From positions 1-11,668 of the forward strand of contig DASRJX010000034.1 in the NCBI GenBank assembly GCA_035649235.1: 11,668 bases of DNA. Direction: 5' to 3'. Each line of letters begins with the position of its first letter. Within the stretch, counting starts at the first letter, position 1. A model generated the notes under the pieces. The model had not been told where the DNA came from and made no database searches. It saw nothing but the letters and a program-made list of their open reading frames with translations. A program made the translations under genes and the position numbers. Shown here in pieces: positions 1 through 6,856 of the stretch. The stretch is from DASRJX01 sp035649235 (GTDB lineage Bacteria; Acidobacteriota; Polarisedimenticolia; Gp22-AA2).

Positions 1-97
1 CGCCGCCCCACCGGTCGGAGCGGATCGAGAGTCATGACCGTGCGGCGTATCGGCACCTGGAGGGACGGCGTCCGCCGTCTCCGCCGCGCGGGCAGGT

Positions 98-120
98 CGC
101 GCGCCGCCCCGCGGCGCGTG
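98..120. other. Strong GC hairpin at left edge
   Basis: Bases 98-107 pair with 111-120 around a 3-base loop, giving ten base pairs with one G-T wobble. The core arms are CGCGCCGC and GCGGCGCG. No T-run follows, so it is not a textbook intrinsic terminator. It could mark the end of a gene lying to the left of the window, or be leader structure just ahead of the -10-like element at 128-133. A second smaller hairpin (GACGGC-GTCC-GCCGTC) lies at 64-79. I see no convincing coding sequence in 1-143. Confidence 0.4.
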
Positions 121-124
121 CCTG

Positions 125-133
125 TGCTAGCAT
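125..133 (+). promoter_or_regulatory. Extended -10-like promoter element
   Basis: TGC directly precedes TAGCAT (128-133), which resembles an extended -10 box. No good -35 hexamer lies 16-18 bases upstream; that stretch is GC hairpin. If used, transcription would begin near base 140. That leaves about 30 bases of leader before ATG 171 and argues against the TTG at 144 as the start of the TPR gene. Confidence 0.35.
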
Positions 134-170
134 CCGCCAGCGGTTGACTCTCGAACCTCGTCGGGTGGCG

Positions 171-983
171 ATGGACGACGCGAACGGGGTTCCCCAGCAG
201 CAGGAAGGCCCGCCGGCGAACGTCTGCTTCCGCTGCGGAACGGACTACGGAAGCGTGGCGCTGCCGCGGATCGCCGGGTTGCCGGTCTGCGACGCCTGCG
301 CGCGTATCCTGAAGAATCGCCCGTTCCCGCCCTGGATCCGGGGCGGCCTGGTCGCGGTGATCCTCCTCGCGGCGCTCGCCTTTCTCTACAACCAGCGCTT
401 CTTCTTCGCCCACCTGGACATGCTGCGCGGTCTGCGCGAGCTGCGGAGCGACAACCTGGAACGGGCCGTCGAACGATTCAACGCGGCGGCCGCACGCGTG
501 CCGGACGACCCGGAGGTCCGGGCGTTCTCCCTCTATTTCCAGGCGATACTCCTGGTCAATCAGGAGCGATCCGGCGAAGCGATCCCCCTCCTGAAGGAGG
601 CGCAGGCGATCAAGCCGGACGACCCGACCTTCAAGTCCGCGCTGCTTCAGGCCGAGGTCGGCGTGGCGTACGAGCAGAAGGACTACGACCGGTTCCTCGA
701 GGCCTCGCAGGCTCTGGCGCAGAGCGATCCGGACGAGCCGATGGCCGCGCTGGGCGTGGCCTCGGCGCATGCCTGCCGGTACGCGGTCAATGGAGACGAG
801 GCCATGAAGGCCCTGGCCGAGCGCCAGATCGAGATCGCTTCGAAGATGCAGGGAGCGGAGGGTCCGCAGTTCGCGGAGTATGTCGATCGGATCCGGTACA
901 GGCTCGAGACGCGCGAGATCATCTCGCGCAGCGAATTCGTGCGCCGCTTCCCGAACGGGTGGAAACCGAAGGGCGGAGGCTAA
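171..983 (+). CDS. Membrane-anchored zinc-ribbon and TPR-repeat protein
   Basis: This 270-residue protein begins with a putative zinc ribbon made of two CxxC knuckles (C19/C22 and C40/C43). One membrane segment follows at about residues 56-75. The remainder is helical and reads as TPR-like repeats from about residue 80, with typical sections such as ERAVERFNAAAARVPDDPEV and GEAIPLLKEAQAIKPDDP. The likely topology is a short cytoplasmic zinc-binding head, a membrane anchor and a TPR scaffold across the membrane, though the orientation is inferred. The ATG at 171 is preferred over the in-frame TTG 144 and GTG 165 because the -10-like element is at 128-133; the ribosome site is weak (GGGTGG). 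The stop codon overlaps the start of the HExxH membrane gene, so the two are probably translated from one message and act together. No named family is recognised; a protein-protein scaffold is the likely role. Confidence 0.8.
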   Translation: MDDANGVPQQQEGPPANVCFRCGTDYGSVALPRIAGLPVCDACARILKNRPFPPWIRGGLVAVILLAALAFLYNQRFFFAHLDMLRGLRELRSDNLERAVERFNAAAARVPDDPEVRAFSLYFQAILLVNQERSGEAIPLLKEAQAIKPDDPTFKSALLQAEVGVAYEQKDYDRFLEASQALAQSDPDEPMAALGVASAHACRYAVNGDEAMKALAERQIEIASKMQGAEGPQFAEYVDRIRYRLETREIISRSEFVRRFPNGWKPKGGG

Positions 984-1519
984 TGTTCTTCATTCCCGGC
1001 GTCCTCATCTCGGCGGTCACCTTTCCCGGAGTGATCGTCCACGAGGCGGCGCACATGCTCTTCTGCCGCCTGCGGGGCCTGGCCGTCCTCGACGTCTGCT
1101 TCTTCCGATTCGGGAACCCGGCGGGGTACGTGATCCACGAGGAGACCGAGGACTTCAACAGCGCCTTCCTCGTGTCGGTCGGGCCGCTCATCGTGAATTC
1201 GATCCTGTGCGTCGCCTTCTGCTTCCCCGCCTACGTCCCGGTCCGGGTGTTCGGCCGCACCGATCCGATTTCCTACGTGCTGCTGTGGCTCGGAATCTCC
1301 ATCGGCATGCACGCCTTCCCCTCGACGCACGACGCGAAGAACGTCTGGAGGCTGGCGCGCCAGCAGGCGCGGCACTTTCAGCCGCTGGTGCTGTTGTCTT
1401 TCCCGCTGGTCATCGCGATCTACGCCGCCAACATCCTGAGCGTCGTCTGGCTCGACTACCTGTACGGCTTCGCCCTGGGGATGCTCGTGCCGGAGCTCCT
1501 CTTCAAACTCCTGGTCTGA
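983..1519 (+). CDS. Integral membrane HExxH putative metalloprotease
   Basis: This 178-residue hydrophobic protein has about four or five membrane segments. The first carries HEAAH (H20, E21, H24), the zinc-binding and catalytic motif of gluzincin and site-2-protease-like (M50) enzymes. Other conserved-looking blocks are FGNPAGYVIHE (about 44-53), GPLIVN (68-72) and HAFPSTHD (110-117). The GPxxxN block sits where M50 enzymes carry a second motif, but the aspartate of the canonical NPDG is absent, so H110 or D117 may complete the metal site. ATG 983 is chosen because it overlaps the TAA of the TPR gene (TAATG), a translational-coupling arrangement; GGAGG at 975-979 lies only 3 bases away. It resembles small DUF3267/M50-like putative zincins, a placement made from motif memory. 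Intramembrane or membrane-associated proteolysis is inferred and the substrate is unknown. Confidence 0.75.
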   Translation: MFFIPGVLISAVTFPGVIVHEAAHMLFCRLRGLAVLDVCFFRFGNPAGYVIHEETEDFNSAFLVSVGPLIVNSILCVAFCFPAYVPVRVFGRTDPISYVLLWLGISIGMHAFPSTHDAKNVWRLARQQARHFQPLVLLSFPLVIAIYAANILSVVWLDYLYGFALGMLVPELLFKLLV

Positions 1520-1542
1520 CGCCCCGCGCCGGAGAGGCCGGC

Positions 1543-2082
1543 TCAGAAACTGGGAGTGGCTGCCGCCACGCGGGCCATCAGGAGGGCGCAGATCGTCTTG
1601 GAGTCGACGATCTCCCCCATGCGGATCAATTCGATGGCGCGCCGGAACGGCAGGCGCTCGACGGTCAGGACCTCGTCGGCGTCGAGCTTCTGCGCCACGG
1701 GGGTCAGATCCCGCGCGACGTAGAGGTGGATCACCTCGTCGGTGAAGCCCGGCGTCGTGTAGATGGATCCGATCTTGAGGATGCGGCCGGCGCGGTATCC
1801 GGCCTCCTCCTCCACCTCGCGCCGGGCGCAGTCGTCGGGCGGCTCCTCCTTCTGCAGCGTCCCTGCCGGCACCTCGAGGATGAACCCCTGGGCCGCGTAG
1901 CGGAACTGGCGCACCAGCAGGATGTCCTCTTCGGTGACGAACGGCACGACCGCCGACGCGCCCGGGTGGCGCACCATCTCGAGGTCGGTCGTGCTGCCGT
2001 TCGGCAGCAGCACCTGGTCCTGGTCGACGCGCAGCAGCCGGCCCGAATACACCCGGCGGCTGGAGATCTTCTGGTACGACAC
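1543..2082 (-). CDS. Nudix hydrolase, ADP-ribose pyrophosphatase type
   Basis: This 179-residue cytoplasmic Nudix protein carries a perfect box G-x5-E-x7-REVEEEAGY from G74 to Y96. The REVEEE glutamates hold the catalytic magnesium. A proline at 111 (PGFTDE), about 15 residues past the box, is the mark of the ADP-ribose pyrophosphatase branch, which splits ADP-ribose to AMP and ribose 5-phosphate. Length and the N-terminal beta strands before the box also fit that branch. The start is GTG at 2082, supported by an AAGGAG ribosome site eight bases upstream and a sigma70-like promoter beyond it. The gene converges with the HExxH gene (23 bases apart) and diverges from the peptidase. Other ADP-sugar substrates are possible. 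Confidence 0.92.
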   Translation of the reverse strand: MSYQKISSRRVYSGRLLRVDQDQVLLPNGSTTDLEMVRHPGASAVVPFVTEEDILLVRQFRYAAQGFILEVPAGTLQKEEPPDDCARREVEEEAGYRAGRILKIGSIYTTPGFTDEVIHLYVARDLTPVAQKLDADEVLTVERLPFRRAIELIRMGEIVDSKTICALLMARVAAATPSF

Positions 2083-2091
2083 GGCGAGATC

Positions 2092-2097
2092 TCCTTA
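2092..2097 (-). promoter_or_regulatory. Ribosome binding site deciding GTG start of Nudix gene
   Basis: On the minus strand AAGGAG lies eight bases before the GTG at 2082. It is one of the clearer ribosome sites in the window and fixes an otherwise uncertain non-ATG start. Confidence 0.7.
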
Positions 2098-2110
2098 GAA
2101 GGGTGCCGCG

Positions 2111-2141
2111 ACTATATGCCCGCCGTCCGATGGCCTGTCAA
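2111..2141 (-). promoter_or_regulatory. Sigma70-like promoter of the Nudix gene
   Basis: On the minus strand a perfect TTGACA (2136-2141) is followed after 19 bases by TATAGT (2111-2116), five of six matches to the -10 consensus. The spacer is slightly long; reading the -10 as CATATA would make it 17. Transcription would begin near 2104, giving a leader of about 22 bases with the ribosome site inside it. It overlaps nothing coding and sits back to back with the peptidase promoter candidate. Confidence 0.6.
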
Positions 2142-2158
2142 GAGCCGGCATTATTCCC

Positions 2159-2187
2159 TTGCCGGACACCCCGGCCCCGGGTACATT
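2159..2187 (+). promoter_or_regulatory. Candidate promoter of the secreted peptidase
   Basis: TTGCCG (2159-2164) and TACATT (2182-2187) are separated by 17 bases, each matching the sigma70 consensus at four of six positions. A start of transcription near 2194 would leave a leader of about 88 bases before ATG 2282. Its -35 lies 18 bases from the -35 of the divergent Nudix promoter. Moderate evidence only. Confidence 0.4.
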
Positions 2188-2281
2188 TCAAGACCCGGAC
2201 AGTCGACCGGCGGACGGCCGCGCTTCTTTGGGCTGCCGACTGCGACCCCAGGGATCGAGACCGAGCATGCGGAGACCGCCG

Positions 2282-5200
2282 ATGCCTCGTCCGCCAAGAG
2301 CCCTCGTCGCGACAGCACTCGCCTTGTCGATGGTCTCCCCCGCGCTGGCTCTCGTCCCGCGCCACGAGGAGGAGCTCGATCGCAGGGTGGTCCCGGCGGT
2401 GCCGTTCGACCAGATCCCCGAGATCGTGGACGAGGACGCCACAGGACCAGCCGCGGCGGCCGCATCCGGGTTCCGGAGCCGCCACCCGGGCGACTGGCGG
2501 CTCGGTTTCGACCGGCGCACCGGGCGACCCTCCCTGATCGAGGGGCAGGGTATCCCCTTCCTTCCTGGGACAGGGAACAGCCTACCGACCTCCGTCCCCG
2601 GTCCAGGGGGCCAGCCCCGTGGCCTGGCCGACGTCGAGCCGCTGGGGCGCGCCTTCATCGCACAGGAGAAAGCGCTCCTGGCGCCACCGTCCGGCGACCT
2701 CGTCCTCAACGAGGCCCGCAGCGCCTGGCTGGAGAATGGCGACCTGGTCTTCCTCGACTACGACTGGGTGGTGGACGGCGTGCCGATCGAGGGGGCGCGC
2801 GTCTTCCTGCGCGTCAACAACGGCAACATCATCCAGCTCGGCAGCGCGCGCATCGGGGCGGGCGTGCCTCCCGCCCGGCCGGTGCTGGAGGCGGAGCAGG
2901 CGCTGGCGCGCCTGTTCGAGCATGCCGGCGGGAGGCGCGACGAGGACGTCGTCGTGGAGGCGCCGCACCTGCTCTTCCTGGTTCAGCCGCGAGGCCGGTC
3001 GCAGGTGCCCTGGGCCGAAGGCGCGACCTACCGGCTCGCCTGGCGCGCCGCCTTCCGGCGCCAGGGGGTGCCGATGACCTGGACCGGCGACGTGGACGCC
3101 CGGACGGGCGAGATCCTGTCGTTCGCCGACGCCAATCGTTACGCGCGCGTGGTCGGCGGCGTCCACCCGCGGACGGTCTCGGAACCCGAGGAGTCCCGGC
3201 CTTTCACCAACGTGCGGGTGTTCTCCTCCTCGGCCTCGATCACCACCGGCGACGCCGGCACCTACGCCTACACCGGCGGCCCCGTCTTCACGCCGCTCGA
3301 CGGAACGTTCTTCAGGACCGCCTGCTCCGGCTGCGACACTCCGGAGAGGGCCTTCGCCTTCGCCTCCTCCGGGACCGGGGATCTCGACCTGGGGATGGGC
3401 GGCATCGACGAGATCGGCAACGGCGTCAGCACGCCGGCGGAGCGCAACGCCTTCTTCCAGCAGAACCGCGTGCGCACCCTGGCGAAGAAATGGCTCAACA
3501 TCGCGTGGCTGAACACCCCAGTGCAGTCGAACGTCAACATCGAGGACGTCTGTAACGCCTTCTGGGACGGCTCGGCCACGAACTTCTTCCGCTCCGGGTC
3601 CGGGTGCAACAACACCGGCGAGATCGCCGACGTGATGTTCCACGAGTGGGGCCACGGCCTCGATCAGAACACCAACCTCGGCGACGGCTCGACCGGAGAG
3701 GCGACCGGCGACATCACCTCCATGCACGTCCTGCACGACCACGTCGTCGGTCCCTATTTCGGAGTCAACGGCAGCCCGGTCCGGGACGTCGACTCCACGA
3801 GCGTCGGGTACGTCGCCTCGCCGGCCAACCTGAACAGCTTCTGCATCATCTGCCAGCCGGGCCAGTGCGACAACGGCCCCTATGGCCACGAGCTGCACTG
3901 CGAGGGGGAGATCTACGGCCAGACGCAGTGGGACCTGTCGAAGGCCTTCGTCGCCAAGCACGGGTTCAACACCGGCTGGCAGGCCCTGGAGCGGATCTAC
4001 TTCCTGTCGCTGCCGCAGACCGACACGATGGTGCCAGGACAGGCGCAGAACGCCTATGGCGCCTACCTGGCGGTGGACGACGACAACGGGAACCTCGCAG
4101 ACGGCACGCCGAACTGCCAGCAGATCTTCAACGCCTTCAGCGCCCACGGGATCGCTGGCCCCGCCTGCGCCGGCACGACGGCGGGTTGCGTCCGGCCGGC
4201 GCAGCCCGTGATGACGGTGACGCCCGGCAACGGCCGCGTCATCCTCGACTGGACGGCGTCGGCCGGGGCCACGAACTACAATATCCTGAGGTCCGATTTC
4301 TCCGCCACGCACGCCTACGTGCCGGTCGGCAGCCTGGCCGGCACGCATTTCGAGGACCTCACGGTCCAGCCGGGCCTCACCTATTACTACGTGGTCGAGG
4401 CTCAAAACGCGGGCGGCTGCCGGTCGACCATCGAGAACGCCGCGGCGGCCTCGCCCCTCCCCGAAGCGCGGTTCACCCTCGCTACGCCGATCCTGTCCGA
4501 CATCCCCGCGGGGAACCGCAGCGGGTTCGCCGACCCGGGCGAGTCGATCGACCTGACGCTGCCGCTCCTGAACCACCTGCCGTCGGGCACAGCACCGGCG
4601 GCCCAGGGAACTCTGTCGACCGCGGACGGGAACGTGACGGTCACCACCTCCTCGGTCGCCTACGGCAGCATCTCCCCGGGAGCCTCGGCCTCAGGCTCCG
4701 CCTACAGGGCCGCCCTGGGAGGCGCCCTCGCCTGCGGTCAGGACATTCCGTTCACGCTCGCGTTGAGCGACGGGGGGACTGGCGCGCCAATCACGGCCTA
4801 TGTCCCGGTCCTGGTCGGCCAGCGCTCGACGGTGCGCTATTCCCAGGATTTCGAAGGGGTCCCCGACTGGACGATACTCGCGGGGTCGCCCCCGGCCACA
4901 GCGGGCGCCTGGATCGCCGGCGATCCCACCGGCACGAACTGGCAGCCGAACAATGACGCCGGACCGGGCGCCGCCTCCCGCTGTCTGTTCACCGGGCAGA
5001 ACGCCAACGACGCGAGCGGCGACATCGACGCCGGGGAGACGATTGCCCTGTCGCCGATCATCGATCTGTCGGGCACGACTTCCGCGCGCCTCTCCTACCG
5101 GCGCTGGTGGGGCGACTCGTCGCTCACCGACACTTCCGACGGCCTGATCGTCGAGGTCAGCTCGAACGGCGGCTCGTCCTGGGTGACGGTCGAGTCGCTC

Positions 5201-6832
5201 CTGCCCGCGGCCCGCAACCTCGGGTGGCAGCCCATCGACGTCCGCATCGAGTCGTTCGTCCCGCTCACCTCCACCTTCCGCGTGCGCGCCCGCGCCCACG
5301 ACGGCGGCCTCGACACCAACGTCGAGGCGGCCATCGACGACGTCCGCGTCGAGGCCGTGGTCTGCGATCTGACGCCGCCCTGCTTCGTCCCGCCGACCTT
5401 CGCGGGTCTCGCGTCGGCGGCCCCGGGGGCCTCGTGCGCCGAGACGGACCTGCTCTGGCCGGCCGCCTCGACCAACTGCCAGAACGCGCAGATCCGCTAC
5501 AGCGTCTTCCGCTCCGGAACGCCGGGATTCTCTCCCGGCCCGGCCAACCGGATCGCGCAGGGCGTCGCCGGCACGTCCTTCCACGACACTCTGCTCCAGC
5601 CGGGCGCGACCTACTATTACATCGTGCGCGCCGATGACTCGCGCTCCGGCCAGGACGGGAATCTCGTCCAACGCTCGGTCGCATCGCCGACGTCGCCCGA
5701 CACCGTGCCGCCCGTGTTCTCCGGGCTTCTGTCCGCGGGAACCGGCGTGGCCTGTGGTGAGACCGTGCTGCAGTGGCCTCCGGCTCTCGAGACCTGCTCC
5801 GGGCCGCCGCGCTACAGCATCTACCGCTCCACGACACCCGGGTTCGCGCCCGGACCGTCGAACAAAGTGGCCTCGGTGCTCGGGACGGGGTACGTCGACA
5901 CGGCGCTCGTGCCGGGTCAGACCTACTACTACAAGGCGCGCGCCGCCGACTCTTTCGGCAACGAGGAGGGGAACCTCCAGGAGCGCGTTGCGCCGGCCCG
6001 CATCCTGCCGCTCGTCGTCTACAGCCAGGACTTCGAGGCAGGCGCCGGCGGCTGGGGGACCATCGCGCCGAACGACGCGGTGACCGGGAGTTTCGAGCTG
6101 GGGAATCCGGAGAGCACAGGCGTCCAGCCGGAGGACGACGCCACGCCGCCGCCAGGGGTCAACGCCTGGGTCACGGGCCTGCCGGCCGGCGCGGGCCTCG
6201 GCTCGTTCGACGTCGACACGGGAACGACGACGCTGGCCTCCCCGGTGATCAACATCGCGGGACAGCCCGGCCCCGTGCTGCAGATGAGCCTCTTCTTCAG
6301 CAACAGCCAGGGGGGGAATCCGGGCGAGGACCCCATCCGTGTCGACGTCTCCGGAGACGGCGGCGCCAGCTGGGTGAGCGCGCTCGACACACTCTTCGAC
6401 ATCGCGCCCTGGACCGTGCAGCAGTTCCCGCTTGCGGGCCTCGTCCCGATCAACAACCAGTTCCGGATCCGGGTCCAGACCGAGGACCTGGGCATCGGAG
6501 GGTCGCTCGTCGAGGCGGGCGTGGACGACGTCTCCGTCTTCCAGCCCAACGCCGGGTGCAGCGTCTGCGCACCGGGGGTGGGGGGCGTCGGCACGATCCT
6601 CGTTACCCGATCCGGAAGCGACGTCGTGATCGACTGGAGCGCCGACCCCGTCAGCGCCACGTCCTACAACGTCTACCTGCGTTCCGGGCCGACCCTGGCG
6701 ACGCTCGTGCGTGCCGGCAGCAGCACGACCAAGAGCTTCGTCCACCAGGGTGCCGCGCTCCTGCTGGGGGACAACTTCGTCTACCAGGTGACCGCGGTCG
6801 ACGCCTGCGGGCAGGAGTCGCCGGTTCCCTGA
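2282..6832 (+). CDS. Secreted multidomain zinc metallopeptidase with FTP-type propeptide and Fn3-like tail
   Basis: This 1516-residue protein starts with a signal peptide (residues 1-23, cleavage likely after ALA). Residues 70-300 form a fungalysin/thermolysin-like propeptide (wrL.fd.rtGrP; VDARTGEIL). A short carboxypeptidase-regulatory-like insert follows at about 308-350. The catalytic domain (about 390-630) has HEWGH at 454-458, with GEATGD (E473, D477) as the probable third zinc ligand block, and ends in a DDDNGNLADGTPN segment (599-611). The tail comprises an Fn3-like module (about 636-725), a beta-rich module (about 727-845), a beta-sandwich starting YSQDFE at 853, two tandem Fn3-like modules (1029-1241), a second YSQDFE beta-sandwich at 1247 and a last Fn3-like module (1426-1516). 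It should act outside the cell on proteins, the tail binding substrate or surface. No sorting domain is visible at the C-terminus. ATG 2282 is chosen over ATG 2267 and TTG 2159 for its GGAGA ribosome site and clean signal peptide. Closest to M36/M4 peptidases. Confidence 0.88.
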   Translation: MPRPPRALVATALALSMVSPALALVPRHEEELDRRVVPAVPFDQIPEIVDEDATGPAAAAASGFRSRHPGDWRLGFDRRTGRPSLIEGQGIPFLPGTGNSLPTSVPGPGGQPRGLADVEPLGRAFIAQEKALLAPPSGDLVLNEARSAWLENGDLVFLDYDWVVDGVPIEGARVFLRVNNGNIIQLGSARIGAGVPPARPVLEAEQALARLFEHAGGRRDEDVVVEAPHLLFLVQPRGRSQVPWAEGATYRLAWRAAFRRQGVPMTWTGDVDARTGEILSFADANRYARVVGGVHPRTVSEPEESRPFTNVRVFSSSASITTGDAGTYAYTGGPVFTPLDGTFFRTACSGCDTPERAFAFASSGTGDLDLGMGGIDEIGNGVSTPAERNAFFQQNRVRTLAKKWLNIAWLNTPVQSNVNIEDVCNAFWDGSATNFFRSGSGCNNTGEIADVMFHEWGHGLDQNTNLGDGSTGEATGDITSMHVLHDHVVGPYFGVNGSPVRDVDSTSVGYVASPANLNSFCIICQPGQCDNGPYGHELHCEGEIYGQTQWDLSKAFVAKHGFNTGWQALERIYFLSLPQTDTMVPGQAQNAYGAYLAVDDDNGNLADGTPNCQQIFNAFSAHGIAGPACAGTTAGCVRPAQPVMTVTPGNGRVILDWTASAGATNYNILRSDFSATHAYVPVGSLAGTHFEDLTVQPGLTYYYVVEAQNAGGCRSTIENAAAASPLPEARFTLATPILSDIPAGNRSGFADPGESIDLTLPLLNHLPSGTAPAAQGTLSTADGNVTVTTSSVAYGSISPGASASGSAYRAALGGALACGQDIPFTLALSDGGTGAPITAYVPVLVGQRSTVRYSQDFEGVPDWTILAGSPPATAGAWIAGDPTGTNWQPNNDAGPGAASRCLFTGQNANDASGDIDAGETIALSPIIDLSGTTSARLSYRRWWGDSSLTDTSDGLIVEVSSNGGSSWVTVESLLPAARNLGWQPIDVRIESFVPLTSTFRVRARAHDGGLDTNVEAAIDDVRVEAVVCDLTPPCFVPPTFAGLASAAPGASCAETDLLWPAASTNCQNAQIRYSVFRSGTPGFSPGPANRIAQGVAGTSFHDTLLQPGATYYYIVRADDSRSGQDGNLVQRSVASPTSPDTVPPVFSGLLSAGTGVACGETVLQWPPALETCSGPPRYSIYRSTTPGFAPGPSNKVASVLGTGYVDTALVPGQTYYYKARAADSFGNEEGNLQERVAPARILPLVVYSQDFEAGAGGWGTIAPNDAVTGSFELGNPESTGVQPEDDATPPPGVNAWVTGLPAGAGLGSFDVDTGTTTLASPVINIAGQPGPVLQMSLFFSNSQGGNPGEDPIRVDVSGDGGASWVSALDTLFDIAPWTVQQFPLAGLVPINNQFRIRVQTEDLGIGGSLVEAGVDDVSVFQPNAGCSVCAPGVGGVGTILVTRSGSDVVIDWSADPVSATSYNVYLRSGPTLATLVRAGSSTTKSFVHQGAALLLGDNFVYQVTAVDACGQESPVP
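5366..6001 (+). repeat. Tandem duplicated Fn3-like modules inside the peptidase
   Basis: Unit one (5366-5698, 111 residues) and unit two (5699-6001, 101 residues) align through the protein. Shared anchors are PPxFxGLxSA, CxETxLxWPxA, a Y-S-[VI]-[FY]-R-S core, the TPGFxPGPxN loop and PGxTYYYxxRAxDS. DNA identity is clearly lower than protein similarity, so the duplication is old and under selection for fold. The loop TPGFxPGPxN is kept in both copies and may be a structural or binding feature. Confidence 0.75.
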
Positions 6833-6856
6833 GTCACCTGGCGGGATGGAGCGCCT

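Noticed and set aside
34..147. 37-codon frame at the left edge
   Set aside because: It is arginine-rich, passes through two hairpins, has no ribosome site and ends at the TTG region of the next gene.
1528..1542. GCCGG-AGAGG-CCGGC hairpin between convergent genes
   Set aside because: Only five base pairs and no T-run on either side; too weak to call a terminator in DNA this rich in GC.
880..3555. Very long plus-strand open frame of 891 codons
   Set aside because: Its translation is arginine-, glycine- and alanine-rich low complexity and it runs across three real genes, including the Nudix gene on the other strand. It is a product of GC-rich codon third positions.
4691..6745. 684-codon minus-strand frame opposite the peptidase tail
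   Set aside because: It lies antisense to clear Fn3-like and sandwich modules and its translation has no domain, only repeats of D, R, G and V as expected from the complement of GC-rich coding DNA.
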